A stretch of DNA of 9,211 nt, taken from NCBI GenBank assembly GCA_022574265.1, contig JACZSI010000065.1, positions 1 through 9,211 on the forward strand, read 5' to 3'. Positions 1 through 6,089 of the stretch are shown here, piece by piece. The DNA comes from Chloroflexota bacterium. GTDB lineage: Bacteria > Chloroflexota > Dehalococcoidia > Lucifugimonadales > Australimonadaceae. The translations under genes were made by a program, and so were the position numbers. The number at the start of each line of letters is the position of its first letter. Position 1 is the stretch's first letter. The notes beneath the pieces were generated by a model. It had not been told where the DNA came from and made no database searches. It saw only the letters and a program-made list of their open reading frames with translations.

Positions 1-624
1 CACCGGCACCCCGACCACGCTGGTGGTGCGCTGGCGCTGCACCGCTCCACCGGAGCGCCGCTGGCATCGCACGCGCTGGAGCGCGAGGCCATCGAGCGCG
101 ACCGCTTCGGCGGCGAGGCCCGCATCACGCGCGAGCTCCGAGACGGCGAGGAGCTGGACCTAGGCGGCCTCACGCTGGAGGTGGTGCACACGCCCGGCCA
201 TACGCCCGGCTGCATCGCGCTCTTCGCCCGGGAGCGGCGCGCCCTGTTCACGACCGACACCGTCATGGGCGTGTCCACGACGCTCATCAGGCCCGGTGAG
301 GGCAGCATGGCCGACTACGGCCGCACGCTGGAGCGCCTCGGCTCGCTCGGCGCCGCGACGATGTACGCGGGCCACGGCGATCCCATCACCGACCCCGAGT
401 CCCGGCTGCGAGCGCTCATCGACCACCGCCAGCGCCGCGAGACCGAGCTGATGGACGCGCTGGCCGGTGGCCCACGCACGGTCGAGGAGCTGCGCGAGGC
501 CACCTACACCGGGCTGCCGGAGCCCCGCGAGGGGCTGGCGGACCAGCAGGTGCTCTCGGGCCTGCACAAGCTGCGCGACGAGGGCCGCGTGCGCGCCGAC
601 GGCGACCGCTGGGCGCGGGCGTAG
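1..624 (+). CDS. MBL-fold metallo-hydrolase, 5' end cut off by window (LACTB2/glyoxalase II-like)
   Basis: The frame is open from the first base, and 207 C-terminal residues are visible before the TAG. The first residues read HRHPDHAGG, the HxHxDH metal motif of metallo-beta-lactamase-fold hydrolases. The further ligands fall where the fold expects them: His67 in TPGHTPG, Asp86 in FTTDTVMG and His125 in YAGHGDP. All zinc-site residues of a two-metal site are therefore present. Residues from about 140 to the end form a helical, charged tail (ELMDALAGGPRTVEELREAT... LHKLRDEGRVRADGDRW) resembling the winged-helix domain at the C terminus of LACTB2-type proteins. Family knowledge suggests hydrolysis of a thioester, ester or phosphodiester (some LACTB2 members cut RNA); the substrate cannot be read from sequence. 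The gene ends 49 bp before lysA on the same strand. The start and N-terminal strands lie outside the window. Confidence 0.9.
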   Translation, partial: HRHPDHAGGALALHRSTGAPLASHALEREAIERDRFGGEARITRELRDGEELDLGGLTLEVVHTPGHTPGCIALFARERRALFTTDTVMGVSTTLIRPGEGSMADYGRTLERLGSLGAATMYAGHGDPITDPESRLRALIDHRQRRETELMDALAGGPRTVEELREATYTGLPEPREGLADQQVLSGLHKLRDEGRVRADGDRWARA

Positions 625-637
625 GCCGCAGAAGCGG

Positions 638-653
638 GCGCTATACTGAGCGC
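638..653 (+). promoter_or_regulatory. Candidate lysA -10 box inside a short inverted repeat
   Basis: TATACT (642-647) matches the sigma-70 -10 consensus at 5 of 6 positions and lies 26 bp before the lysA ATG. It is flanked by a 5-bp inverted repeat, GCGCT (638-642) and AGCGC (649-653). No good -35 box is seen at the usual distance (618-624 is G/C-rich), so this is a half-supported promoter. Confidence 0.45.
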
Positions 654-673
654 AGCCCCCACGGAGCGCGTCC

Positions 674-1990
674 ATGACCGCCGTCCCCAAAGCCAAGCTC
701 TTCCCCGTGTCCACGCAGGTCAACGACCGCGACCACCTCGTGATCGGCGGCTGCGACCTCGTGGACCTCGCGGCCGAGTTCGGCACGCCGCTGTACGTCT
801 TCGACGAGGCGACGCTCCGCGCGCAGGCCGAGGGCTTCGACGGGGCGTTCCGGTCGCGCTACCCCGACACGAAGCTGCTCTACGCGTGCAAGGCATTCAT
901 CAACGTCGCTCTGGCCAAGCTCCTGTATGGCTATGGGCTAGGCTTCGACGTCGTCTCGGGCGGCGAGCTCGCGCTGCTCCGGGCCGCCGGCGTGCCGCTG
1001 GACGACGTGTACTTCCACGGCAACAACAAGACGCCCAACGAGCTCGCTCAGGCCGTCGGGTGGCGCATCGGCCACGTGGCCATCGACAGCTTCCATGAGC
1101 TCGATCTGCTGGACGAGATCGCGGGCCGGGCCGGCGTCGTTCAGCCCGTGATGATCCGCGTCTCCCCGAGCACCGACCCGCATACCCATCGCCTCACGAC
1201 CACGGGGGTGCTGGATTCCAAGTTCGGCTTCCCCATCGAGACCGGGCAAGCGAAGGAGGCGGTCCAGCGGGCGGTCAACGCAAAGAACCTCGACCTGGAG
1301 GGCCTCCACTTCCACCTCGGCTCGCCCATCTTCGAGCTCGAGCCCTACACCGAGGCGGTCGAGCGCGTCATGGGCTTCGCGTCGGAGATGCGGGAGCACG
1401 GCCTCGAGCAACGCCTGTTCAGCCCCGGCGGCGGCTTCGCCATCGCCTATACCGAGGACGACGACCCACCCCCACCGTCCGCGTACGCCGAGGCCATCGT
1501 CGGCGCGACGAAGCGGGCTTGCGCCGACCACGGCATGCCCGAGCCGGCGCTGCTCATCGAGCCGGGCCGCGCGATCACCGGGCCCGCGGGCGTGGCGGTC
1601 TACACCGTCGGCGCCATCAAGGACGTGCCGGGCGTGCGGACGTACGTGTCGGTCGACGGCGGCATGGGCGACAACATCCGCCCGGCACTCTACGGCGCGC
1701 GCTACGAGGCGCTCGTCGCCGACGCCGCGTCCACGCCGGCCACCGAGACCGTCACCATCGCCGGGAAGTACTGCGAGTCGGGCGACGTGCTGGTGCACGA
1801 CGCCCTCATCGCACCGGTGCGCGCCGGCAGCCTCATCGCCATCCCCGCGTCGGGCGCCTACGCGCCTGCCATGGCGAGCACCTACAACCTCAACGGCCGC
1901 CCGGCCATCGTGCTCGTGGAGCGCGGCGAAGCGACGCTGATCCGCCGCCGCGAGACCTACGAGGACATGATGGCGCAGGACGTCGTGTAG
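674..1990 (+). CDS. lysA: Diaminopimelate decarboxylase
   Basis: This PLP enzyme removes CO2 from meso-diaminopimelate to give L-lysine, the last step of the DAP pathway, in the cytoplasm. The 438 residues match the usual length of a fold-type III decarboxylase. The PLP-binding lysine is Lys73 in YACKAF. Other family landmarks are HFHLGS (212-217), the phosphate-binding PGGG (251-254), EPGR (296-299), the CESGD motif (367-371) whose Cys acts across the dimer interface, and the GAY motif (394-396). An acidic-proline loop (EDDDPPPP, 261-268) follows the glycine loop. The ATG is preceded by GGAG at 663-666, seven bases upstream, which supports this start. The same-strand holB-like gene follows after 8 bp, so the two are probably co-transcribed. 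LysA is strongly favoured over ornithine/arginine or carboxynorspermidine decarboxylase because of the CESGD context and overall motif set. Confidence 0.95.
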   Translation: MTAVPKAKLFPVSTQVNDRDHLVIGGCDLVDLAAEFGTPLYVFDEATLRAQAEGFDGAFRSRYPDTKLLYACKAFINVALAKLLYGYGLGFDVVSGGELALLRAAGVPLDDVYFHGNNKTPNELAQAVGWRIGHVAIDSFHELDLLDEIAGRAGVVQPVMIRVSPSTDPHTHRLTTTGVLDSKFGFPIETGQAKEAVQRAVNAKNLDLEGLHFHLGSPIFELEPYTEAVERVMGFASEMREHGLEQRLFSPGGGFAIAYTEDDDPPPPSAYAEAIVGATKRACADHGMPEPALLIEPGRAITGPAGVAVYTVGAIKDVPGVRTYVSVDGGMGDNIRPALYGARYEALVADAASTPATETVTIAGKYCESGDVLVHDALIAPVRAGSLIAIPASGAYAPAMASTYNLNGRPAIVLVERGEATLIRRRETYEDMMAQDVV

Positions 1991-1998
1991 CGAACGGC

Positions 1999-3027
1999 AT
2001 GCTCAACGTCCACGGTCACGAGCTCGCCGTCCGGACGTTCGAGGCCGCGCTGAAGAGCGGCCGGCTCCACCACGCCTACCTGCTCTCGGGGCCCGCGCAC
2101 GTCGGCAAGACGACGCTCGCGACGCAGCTCGCGCAGGCCGTCAACTGCACGGCCGGCGACCCGCCGTGCGGCGCGTGCGAGCCGTGCGTGCGCGTCGGTT
2201 CCGGCGCGCACGCCGACGTCAGCACGATCGAGGTCGACCCGGAGGCCCCCGAGGGCGCACGCACGGTCATCTCCATCGACTCGGTGAAGGACATCATCGC
2301 CTCCGCCCACCTGCGGCCGTACGAGGGGCGCACCCGCGTCTACATCGTCCAAGGCGCCGACCGGCTGAGCCAGCACGCCGCCAACGCACTGCTCAAGGTG
2401 CTCGAGGAGCCGCCGCCCGACGTGCTGCTGCTGCTGCTGACCGACAACCCCGACGGCGTGCTGCCGACGATCCGCTCGCGGTGCCAGCTCATCGAGCTGC
2501 GGCCGCTGCCGGTCGCCCGCGTCGCGGAGCTGCTGCGCGACGAGCACGGCGCCGGCGAGGAGCAGGCCGAGATGCTGGCGCGCCTCTCGCGTGGGTGCGT
2601 GGGCTGGGCCATCGAGGCCTCGGCGGACGAGAGCGTGCTGGCGGAGGTGCACCAGCGCACCGAGCGCATCGTCGACGTCATCGAGGGCGGGCTCGAAGCG
2701 CGCTTCGCCTACGCCGACGCGCTCGCGCGACGCTACCGGCTCGACCGCGCCGCCGGCCGCGAGGAGCTCTTCCTGTGGATGCGGTGGCTGCGGGACGTGC
2801 TGCTCATCCAGCAGGACCAGGGCGCCCGGATCGTCAACCTCTCCTGGCGCACCACGCTCGAGCGTCAGGCCGCGGCGCTCACGAGCGCCCAGGTCACGCG
2901 GTGGCTGCGCTCGATCACGGAGACGGTCGGCACGCTCGACCGCAACGTGAACCCGCGCCTGGCGCTCGAAGCGCTGATGCTCGAAGCACCTGCCCTCGGG
3001 ACCGCGCGGGTTTCCGGAGCCGTCTAA
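1999..3027 (+). CDS. holB: DNA polymerase III delta' subunit (clamp-loader AAA+ protein)
   Basis: The protein has 342 residues. It is the delta' type of clamp-loader subunit, which with DnaX and delta loads the beta sliding clamp during replication. An intact Walker A motif, GPAHVGKT (31-38), is followed by four cysteines in CxxxxxxCxxCxxC spacing (Cys50, 57, 60, 63), typical of the DnaX/delta' zinc module. ADRLSQHAANALLKVLEEPP (120-139) is the signature around the degenerate Walker B; no DExx acid pair is present, so ATP hydrolysis is doubtful. The SRC motif is at 160-162. The C terminus (NVNPRLALEALML) fits the delta' collar domain. The ATG lies 8 bp after the lysA stop and has no clear ribosome site, so translation may be coupled to lysA. 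A much longer reading frame open upstream of this ATG runs through lysA and is not used. The stop overlaps the stop of the convergent HNH gene. A DnaX role is less likely because the protein is short and lacks a gamma/tau tail. Confidence 0.9.
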   Translation: MLNVHGHELAVRTFEAALKSGRLHHAYLLSGPAHVGKTTLATQLAQAVNCTAGDPPCGACEPCVRVGSGAHADVSTIEVDPEAPEGARTVISIDSVKDIIASAHLRPYEGRTRVYIVQGADRLSQHAANALLKVLEEPPPDVLLLLLTDNPDGVLPTIRSRCQLIELRPLPVARVAELLRDEHGAGEEQAEMLARLSRGCVGWAIEASADESVLAEVHQRTERIVDVIEGGLEARFAYADALARRYRLDRAAGREELFLWMRWLRDVLLIQQDQGARIVNLSWRTTLERQAAALTSAQVTRWLRSITETVGTLDRNVNPRLALEALMLEAPALGTARVSGAV

Positions 3028-3055
3028 GCGGGGACGAGGACGGGAGTGGACGGCT
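3018..3055. repeat. 7-bp inverted repeat across the holB/HNH convergent junction
   Basis: AGCCGTC (3018-3024) and GACGGCT (3049-3055) are perfect reverse complements separated by 24 bp. The pair spans the overlapping stop codons. No U-tract follows on either side, so it is at best a weak, bidirectional terminator-like element. Confidence 0.3.
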
Positions 3056-3569
3056 GCTTCCAGGGGAGGTACACGCTCCACTCGTCCGGCAGCTGACGGT
3101 GCATCAGGTGGGCGAAGGGGTTCAGGCGCGGGGGCGCGGGCTCACGCTTGAGCCGCATGCCCGCCTGGCGCGGCGTCCGGCCCGCCTTGCGGTGGTTGCA
3201 CGGGACGCAGGCCGCGACCACGTTGTCCCAGGAGTGGACGCCGCCGTGCACGCGCGGCACCACGTGGTCCAGCGTGAGGTCCCGCGTCTGCCTCCCGCAG
3301 TACTGGCAGGTGAACCGGTCCCGGTAGAAGACCTCGCGGCGCGATAGCCGCCTCGTGAACACCGGGCGCTTGACCATGTGCAGCAGCCGGATGACGGACG
3401 GCACGTCGAAGACCGCGGTGGCCGCGTGCAGCTCGCCCTCGCCGGTCTCCAACGTCTGTGCGCGCTCGCGGCACAGCAGGACGAGCGCGCGGCGCACGCC
3501 GCACACGTTCAGCGGCTCGTAGCTCTGATTGAGGACGAGGACCGGATCGTTCAGCACGTGCTCCCCCAC
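3024..3569 (-). CDS. HNH endonuclease, stand-alone
   Basis: The protein has 181 residues with an N-terminal region VLVLNQSYEPLNVCGVRRAL (10-29) typical of a widespread family of small bacterial HNH proteins, then VPSVIRLLH and the HNH domain. The zinc knuckle is CQYC (88-91) plus CVPC (121-124). The catalytic core is Asp101-His102 in LTLDHVVPR, Asn116 in SWDN, and Asn125-His126 in CNHRKAGRTP. Family knowledge gives metal-dependent DNA cleavage; the biological target is unknown. The chosen start is GTG at 3569. A second GTG at 3557 is preceded by GGGGGAG and could be the true start, giving 177 residues. The gene has its own promoter-like sequence and no methylase, integrase or toxin partner nearby, so a restriction or homing role is unsupported. 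Its TAG overlaps the holB TAA by 4 bp. Confidence 0.9.
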   Translation of the reverse strand: MGEHVLNDPVLVLNQSYEPLNVCGVRRALVLLCRERAQTLETGEGELHAATAVFDVPSVIRLLHMVKRPVFTRRLSRREVFYRDRFTCQYCGRQTRDLTLDHVVPRVHGGVHSWDNVVAACVPCNHRKAGRTPRQAGMRLKREPAPPRLNPFAHLMHRQLPDEWSVYLPWKQPSTPVLVPA

Positions 3570-3598
3570 GGTGCGCCTATCGCCACGCGACGCTCCGC

Positions 3599-3628
3599 AT
3601 CATAGGGCGCGGGCTCGGCGGCGCGCAA
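3599..3628 (-). promoter_or_regulatory. Candidate promoter of the HNH gene
   Basis: On the minus strand TTGCGC (3628-3623) is separated by 18 bp from TATGAT (3604-3599). The -10 box matches consensus at 5 of 6 positions and the -35 at 3 of 6. A transcript would begin near 3592, leaving a leader of about 20 bases before the GTG at 3569. Confidence 0.5.
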
Positions 3629-3636
3629 CTTGGGGA

Positions 3637-4527
3637 CTAGCCCAGGTGGTCGCAGATGCCGGTCGTGTCGATGTCCCGGCCGATGTAGCTCCGCCCGATC
3701 CCCTCGACGCCCGGCTCGGCGACCGCCTGCCGTTTGACGTCGGCGTCCGCCTCGTCGCACGTGCCGTTGCCGTTGCCGTCGACGTAGTAGTAGATGTCGT
3801 AGGTGACGTCGCCGTCGATCGCGGCCAGGAGCGCCGCCGTCCCGTCGTCCTGGACGGTGGCCTCGATCGGACCGATCGTATCGCCGCTCGGCCGCGGGAC
3901 GAAGACCGCGTAGATCGTGGACCCGGCGAAGTCATCGAGGCCGGCAAAGCCGATGCCGAAGGCCGAGCCGCCAGCCAGGAGACCAGTCGCCTGGTCCACC
4001 AGTCCCCCGAGCCCGCCCTGCAGCGTGTCCTTCAGGTCGAAGAGCTGCTGGAGCTGGTCGAACTCGTCCGGCAGGAAGCCGCGGACGAAACCCAGGTTCT
4101 CGCTCAACGGCTCGGCCAGCGTCGATTCGTTGACGGCGTCCTGGACGCTCTCGACCGGCAGGCTGCCCATCACCGAGATGACCGCCGTGGCAGCCACCGC
4201 GCCGGCCAGCACGCCGATGGCGATCCCCGCCAGGCTGTCCACCCAGCCGAGCATCAGGACCTTGAGCATCCCCTTCACGATGCGCCCGGCGATCCAAGCC
4301 GCGATCATCGCCGCCACGAAGATCGCGCCGAACGCGGCCAGCTGCTTGACCGCGTCGCTGTCGCCGAAGGGCACCGCCGGGGCCAAGGTCTTGTAGAGCT
4401 GGCCGGCGAGGATGACGCCGATGATGCCGCCGACGAGCGTGAACGCCCAGCGGATCACGCCGTTGCGCCAGCCCATGAATCCCATCCCGAGCACCAGCAC
4501 CAACACCATGATGTCGACCCAGTTCAT
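3637..4527 (-). CDS. CvpA-family membrane protein with C-terminal extension
   Basis: The protein has 296 residues, against roughly 160-200 for typical CvpA proteins. The N-terminal half matches the family: MNWVDIMVLVLVLGMGFMGWRNG-type start with hydrophobic segments at about 4-19, 27-44, 64-80 and 100-119, and the conserved W-D-S-L-x-G turn (95-101). CvpA proteins are inner-membrane proteins linked to colicin V production, cell envelope and stress phenotypes; the exact biochemical role is unsettled. After a linker (about 120-200) comes an extra domain. It contains the loop DGNGNGTCDEAD (250-261), with Asp/Asn at EF-hand positions 1, 3, 5, 9 and 12 and Gly at 6, and two cysteines (257, 292) that could pair. 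The extra domain is unlike any CvpA tail I know. The ATG has a strong ribosome site, GAGGAGGT, and its own promoter, so it is not dependent on speE. The N-terminal assignment is firm; the tail is unassigned. Confidence 0.85.
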   Translation of the reverse strand: MNWVDIMVLVLVLGMGFMGWRNGVIRWAFTLVGGIIGVILAGQLYKTLAPAVPFGDSDAVKQLAAFGAIFVAAMIAAWIAGRIVKGMLKVLMLGWVDSLAGIAIGVLAGAVAATAVISVMGSLPVESVQDAVNESTLAEPLSENLGFVRGFLPDEFDQLQQLFDLKDTLQGGLGGLVDQATGLLAGGSAFGIGFAGLDDFAGSTIYAVFVPRPSGDTIGPIEATVQDDGTAALLAAIDGDVTYDIYYYVDGNGNGTCDEADADVKRQAVAEPGVEGIGRSYIGRDIDTTGICDHLG

Positions 4528-4531
4528 GGGA

Positions 4532-4539
4532 CCTCCTCG
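4532..4539 (-). promoter_or_regulatory. Strong ribosome binding site of the cvpA-like gene
   Basis: On the minus strand CGAGGAGG precedes TCCC and the ATG at 4527. This is a near-perfect anti-16S match at short spacing and fixes the start. It is the best ribosome site in the window. Confidence 0.85.
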
Positions 4540-4565
4540 GCCAGCCGCGTCATGGCCGCCCGACC

Positions 4566-4594
4566 ACTATAGCGTCGCGTCCGAGCGCGAGCAA
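4566..4594 (-). promoter_or_regulatory. Candidate promoter of the cvpA-like gene
   Basis: On the minus strand TTGCTC (4594-4589) and TATAGT (4571-4566) are separated by 17 bp. The -10 box matches consensus at 5 of 6 positions. It lies in the 95-bp gap between the speE stop and the cvpA-like start, with a predicted transcript start near 4559. The gap suggests the gene is transcribed separately from speDE. Confidence 0.6.
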
Positions 4595-4622
4595 CGGCGT
4601 ACTCATGCGCTGCGCGGGCGCG

Positions 4623-5552
4623 CTAGACGGCGTAGAGGGGGTCGGCGTCGGTGATCACGCGCGTCTCGGCGGCGAGGGCCTCACGGACGTACTTGGGGAG
4701 CGCGAACATACCCCGGTGCGCCACGCCATCGTAGTAAGCAAGCGTCGTCTTGAGGCGCGTGGCGATGCGGCGGTCGATCGTATCCTCAGCCGCTCCGGTC
4801 ACGTCGGGCGAGCCGTCGATGCCGCCCGCCACGAAGCCCCACATCGTCGCGAAGCTCGGCACGAACACGCGGGAAGCGTGCGTCTGGTCGAACACCGTGG
4901 CCATCGTCTTGGCGATCGCGGTGAACACCTCGCTCACGTTCGTCGGCCCCGCCGGGCCCGCCTGCACGACCACCAGGCCTCCGGGCCGCAGACGCGAGCG
5001 CAAGAGCCGGTAGAACTCCTGCGTATAGAGCAGGTACGCAGGCCCAGCCTCCAGCGGGTCGGGCACGTCGATGATGATGACGTCGAACGGCTCGGCGGCG
5101 TCGCGCAGGTAGGCCATAGCGTCTTCGTGCAGCAGCGTGAGACGTGGGTCGTCGAAGGCCCCACGGTGGTGGTTGGGCAGGTACTCGCGGCAGAGGTCGA
5201 CGACCTGGCGGTCGAGGTCGACCATGACCACGTCGGTCACCGAGCGGTGGCGGAGCACCTCGCGGGCGGTCGCGCCCTCGCCGCCGCCGGCGATGAACAC
5301 GCGGCGCGGGCCCGCGTGCGCGAGCATGACGGGCTGCACGAGGCCCTCGTGGTACACCCACTCGTCGGCCTCGGTGGACTGCGTCTTGCCGTCGAGCACG
5401 AGCGCGCGGCCGAACGGCGTGGTCTCGAGCACCTGGACGTGCTGATAGGGCGTGTCCCCCTCGAACAGCACGCCGCGCACACCGAGCGCCGTCAGCAGCT
5501 CGTTGGCGACGGTCTCGACGTACCAGGTCGTGCCGCTGGGGAGGTTGTCCAC
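4623..5552 (-). CDS. speE: Polyamine aminopropyltransferase (spermidine synthase family, ACL5/triamine-like)
   Basis: The 309-residue cytoplasmic enzyme transfers an aminopropyl group from decarboxylated SAM to an amine acceptor. Landmarks in order: TPYQHVQV (34-41), LVLDGKTQSTEADEWVYHE (51-69), the dcSAM-binding GGGEGATAREVLRH (89-102), VDLD (111-114), HEDAMAYL (142-149), and the active-site loop IDVPDPLEAGPAYLLYTQEF (161-180) with Asp162 and Asp165. In the C-terminal half, VVVQAGPAG (194-202) and VPSFATMWGF (231-240) resemble plant ACL5 thermospermine synthase and thermophile aminopropylagmatine synthase more than E. coli SpeE, where the loop is DSTDP-like. The acceptor may therefore be agmatine or spermidine rather than putrescine. 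The start is GTG at 5552 with no clear ribosome site; it lies 9 bp behind the speD stop, so coupled translation is likely. The reaction class is secure; acceptor choice is inference. Confidence 0.92.
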   Translation of the reverse strand: MDNLPSGTTWYVETVANELLTALGVRGVLFEGDTPYQHVQVLETTPFGRALVLDGKTQSTEADEWVYHEGLVQPVMLAHAGPRRVFIAGGGEGATAREVLRHRSVTDVVMVDLDRQVVDLCREYLPNHHRGAFDDPRLTLLHEDAMAYLRDAAEPFDVIIIDVPDPLEAGPAYLLYTQEFYRLLRSRLRPGGLVVVQAGPAGPTNVSEVFTAIAKTMATVFDQTHASRVFVPSFATMWGFVAGGIDGSPDVTGAAEDTIDRRIATRLKTTLAYYDGVAHRGMFALPKYVREALAAETRVITDADPLYAV

Positions 5553-5561
5553 GTCGGGCGG

Positions 5562-5936
5562 CTAAGCGGGAGTCGCGGGGTCGGGGACGGCCAGCACGCC
5601 GCGGCGGACCTCGGTGACCGACGAATCCGTGGCTTCGAGCCGCTCCGTGATGAGGCGTCCGGCCTCGGTGGGGTCGAAGGCGTCACCGCAGGTGAAGATG
5701 TCGACGGCGGCGTAGCGGTGCTCCGGCCAGGTGTGGATGCAGAGGTGGGACTCGGCGATGGCGACGACGCCGGTCACGCCCTGCGGTGAGAATTGATGAA
5801 AGATCTGCCCGACGACCGTCGCCCCCGTCTCCTCCGCCGCGGAGAGCATCGTCTCGCGGAGGAACGGCAGATCGTCGAGCTTCTGTGCGTTACAGGAGTA
5901 CAGTTCGAGCAGGACGTGTCGACCCAGAGCTTCCAA
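5562..5936 (-). CDS. speD: S-adenosylmethionine decarboxylase proenzyme, bacterial class
   Basis: The 124-residue proenzyme self-cleaves to create a pyruvoyl group and decarboxylates SAM, supplying dcSAM to the adjacent aminopropyltransferase. The cleavage site Glu62-Ser63 lies in AESHLCIHTWPEHRYAAVDI (61-80). His68 and Cys83 (FTCGD) are the other processing/catalytic residues, and all three match the numbering of the Thermotoga enzyme. Length is normal for the short bacterial form, with GRHVLLELYSC at the N terminus. The start is TTG at 5936. It is well supported: an in-frame TGA sits immediately before it, and GAGGGGG lies eight bases upstream. speE follows after 9 bp in the same direction, forming a two-gene operon. 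No arginine, ornithine or agmatine pathway gene is in the window. Confidence 0.96.
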   Translation of the reverse strand: MEALGRHVLLELYSCNAQKLDDLPFLRETMLSAAEETGATVVGQIFHQFSPQGVTGVVAIAESHLCIHTWPEHRYAAVDIFTCGDAFDPTEAGRLITERLEATDSSVTEVRRGVLAVPDPATPA

Positions 5937-5944
5937 TCAAACAG

Positions 5945-5951
5945 CCCCCTC
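5945..5951 (-). promoter_or_regulatory. Ribosome binding site deciding the speD TTG start
   Basis: On the minus strand GAGGGGG ends eight bases before the TTG. Together with the in-frame TGA directly preceding the TTG, it identifies this rare start codon as the true one. Confidence 0.75.
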
Positions 5952-5953
5952 GT

Positions 5954-5998
5954 CTTGGAAGTGCAGGCCGCCGAGACCTGCGGAACAGTGGCGCCAAG
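5954..5998 (-). repeat. Nested inverted repeats in the speD leader
   Basis: An outer pair CTTGG (5954-5958) and CCAAG (5994-5998) encloses an inner pair GCAGG (5963-5967) and CCTGC (5977-5981) with a 9-base loop. The palindrome TGGCGCCA is at 5989-5996. The outer arm ends three bases before the speD ribosome site, so folding of the leader RNA could affect translation. The stems are only 5 bp each and the DNA is G/C-rich, so chance is possible. Confidence 0.35.
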
Positions 5999-6003
5999 CG
6001 CAG

Positions 6004-6033
6004 AGTCTATCAGCCACGGGGAGCCGCCCGCAA
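6004..6033 (-). promoter_or_regulatory. Candidate speDE promoter with inverted repeat over the -35 box
   Basis: On the minus strand TTGCGG (6033-6028) and TAGACT (6009-6004) are separated by 18 bp; matches to consensus are 3 of 6 and 4 of 6. The -35 box is exactly the 6-base loop between GCCGC (6023-6027) and GCGGC (6034-6038), which might be an operator or a chance G/C repeat. Transcription would begin near 5997. Confidence 0.4.
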
Positions 6034-6089
6034 GCGGCGGAAGCAGGCGGTAATCTGGCGCAGCCGTCCCGGGCCGGCCCATCCAGCGG

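Noticed and set aside
625..673. Possible lysine riboswitch before lysA
   Set aside because: The 49-bp gap is far too short for the roughly 170-base lysine riboswitch, and none of its conserved elements are seen.
938..1798. 286-codon minus-strand open frame opposite lysA
   Set aside because: It is antisense to a certain lysA; no recognisable domain is visible.
2425..2439. Run of five CTG codons in holB
   Set aside because: It encodes a leucine-rich core beta-strand common in delta' proteins and is too short to call a functional microsatellite.
1957..3081. Long open frame (374 codons) on the minus strand opposite holB
   Set aside because: It is antisense to a gene with clear family motifs. 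The translation is Arg/Gly/Val/Leu-rich without a domain, the usual shadow of G/C-rich third positions.
3024..4527. HNH nuclease plus membrane protein as a defence pair
   Set aside because: Each gene has its own promoter-like sequence with a 67-bp gap between them, the membrane protein is CvpA-like, and the neighbours are housekeeping genes. There is no base-composition shift or mobile-element sign.
3529..4572. 347-codon plus-strand open frame opposite the cvpA-like gene
   Set aside because: It is a compositional shadow; the opposite strand has membrane helices, a strong ribosome site and a promoter.
4605..5789. 394-codon plus-strand open frame opposite speE and speD
   Set aside because: It covers two well-identified genes in antisense, has His/Arg/Val-rich low-complexity translation and no plausible start signal.
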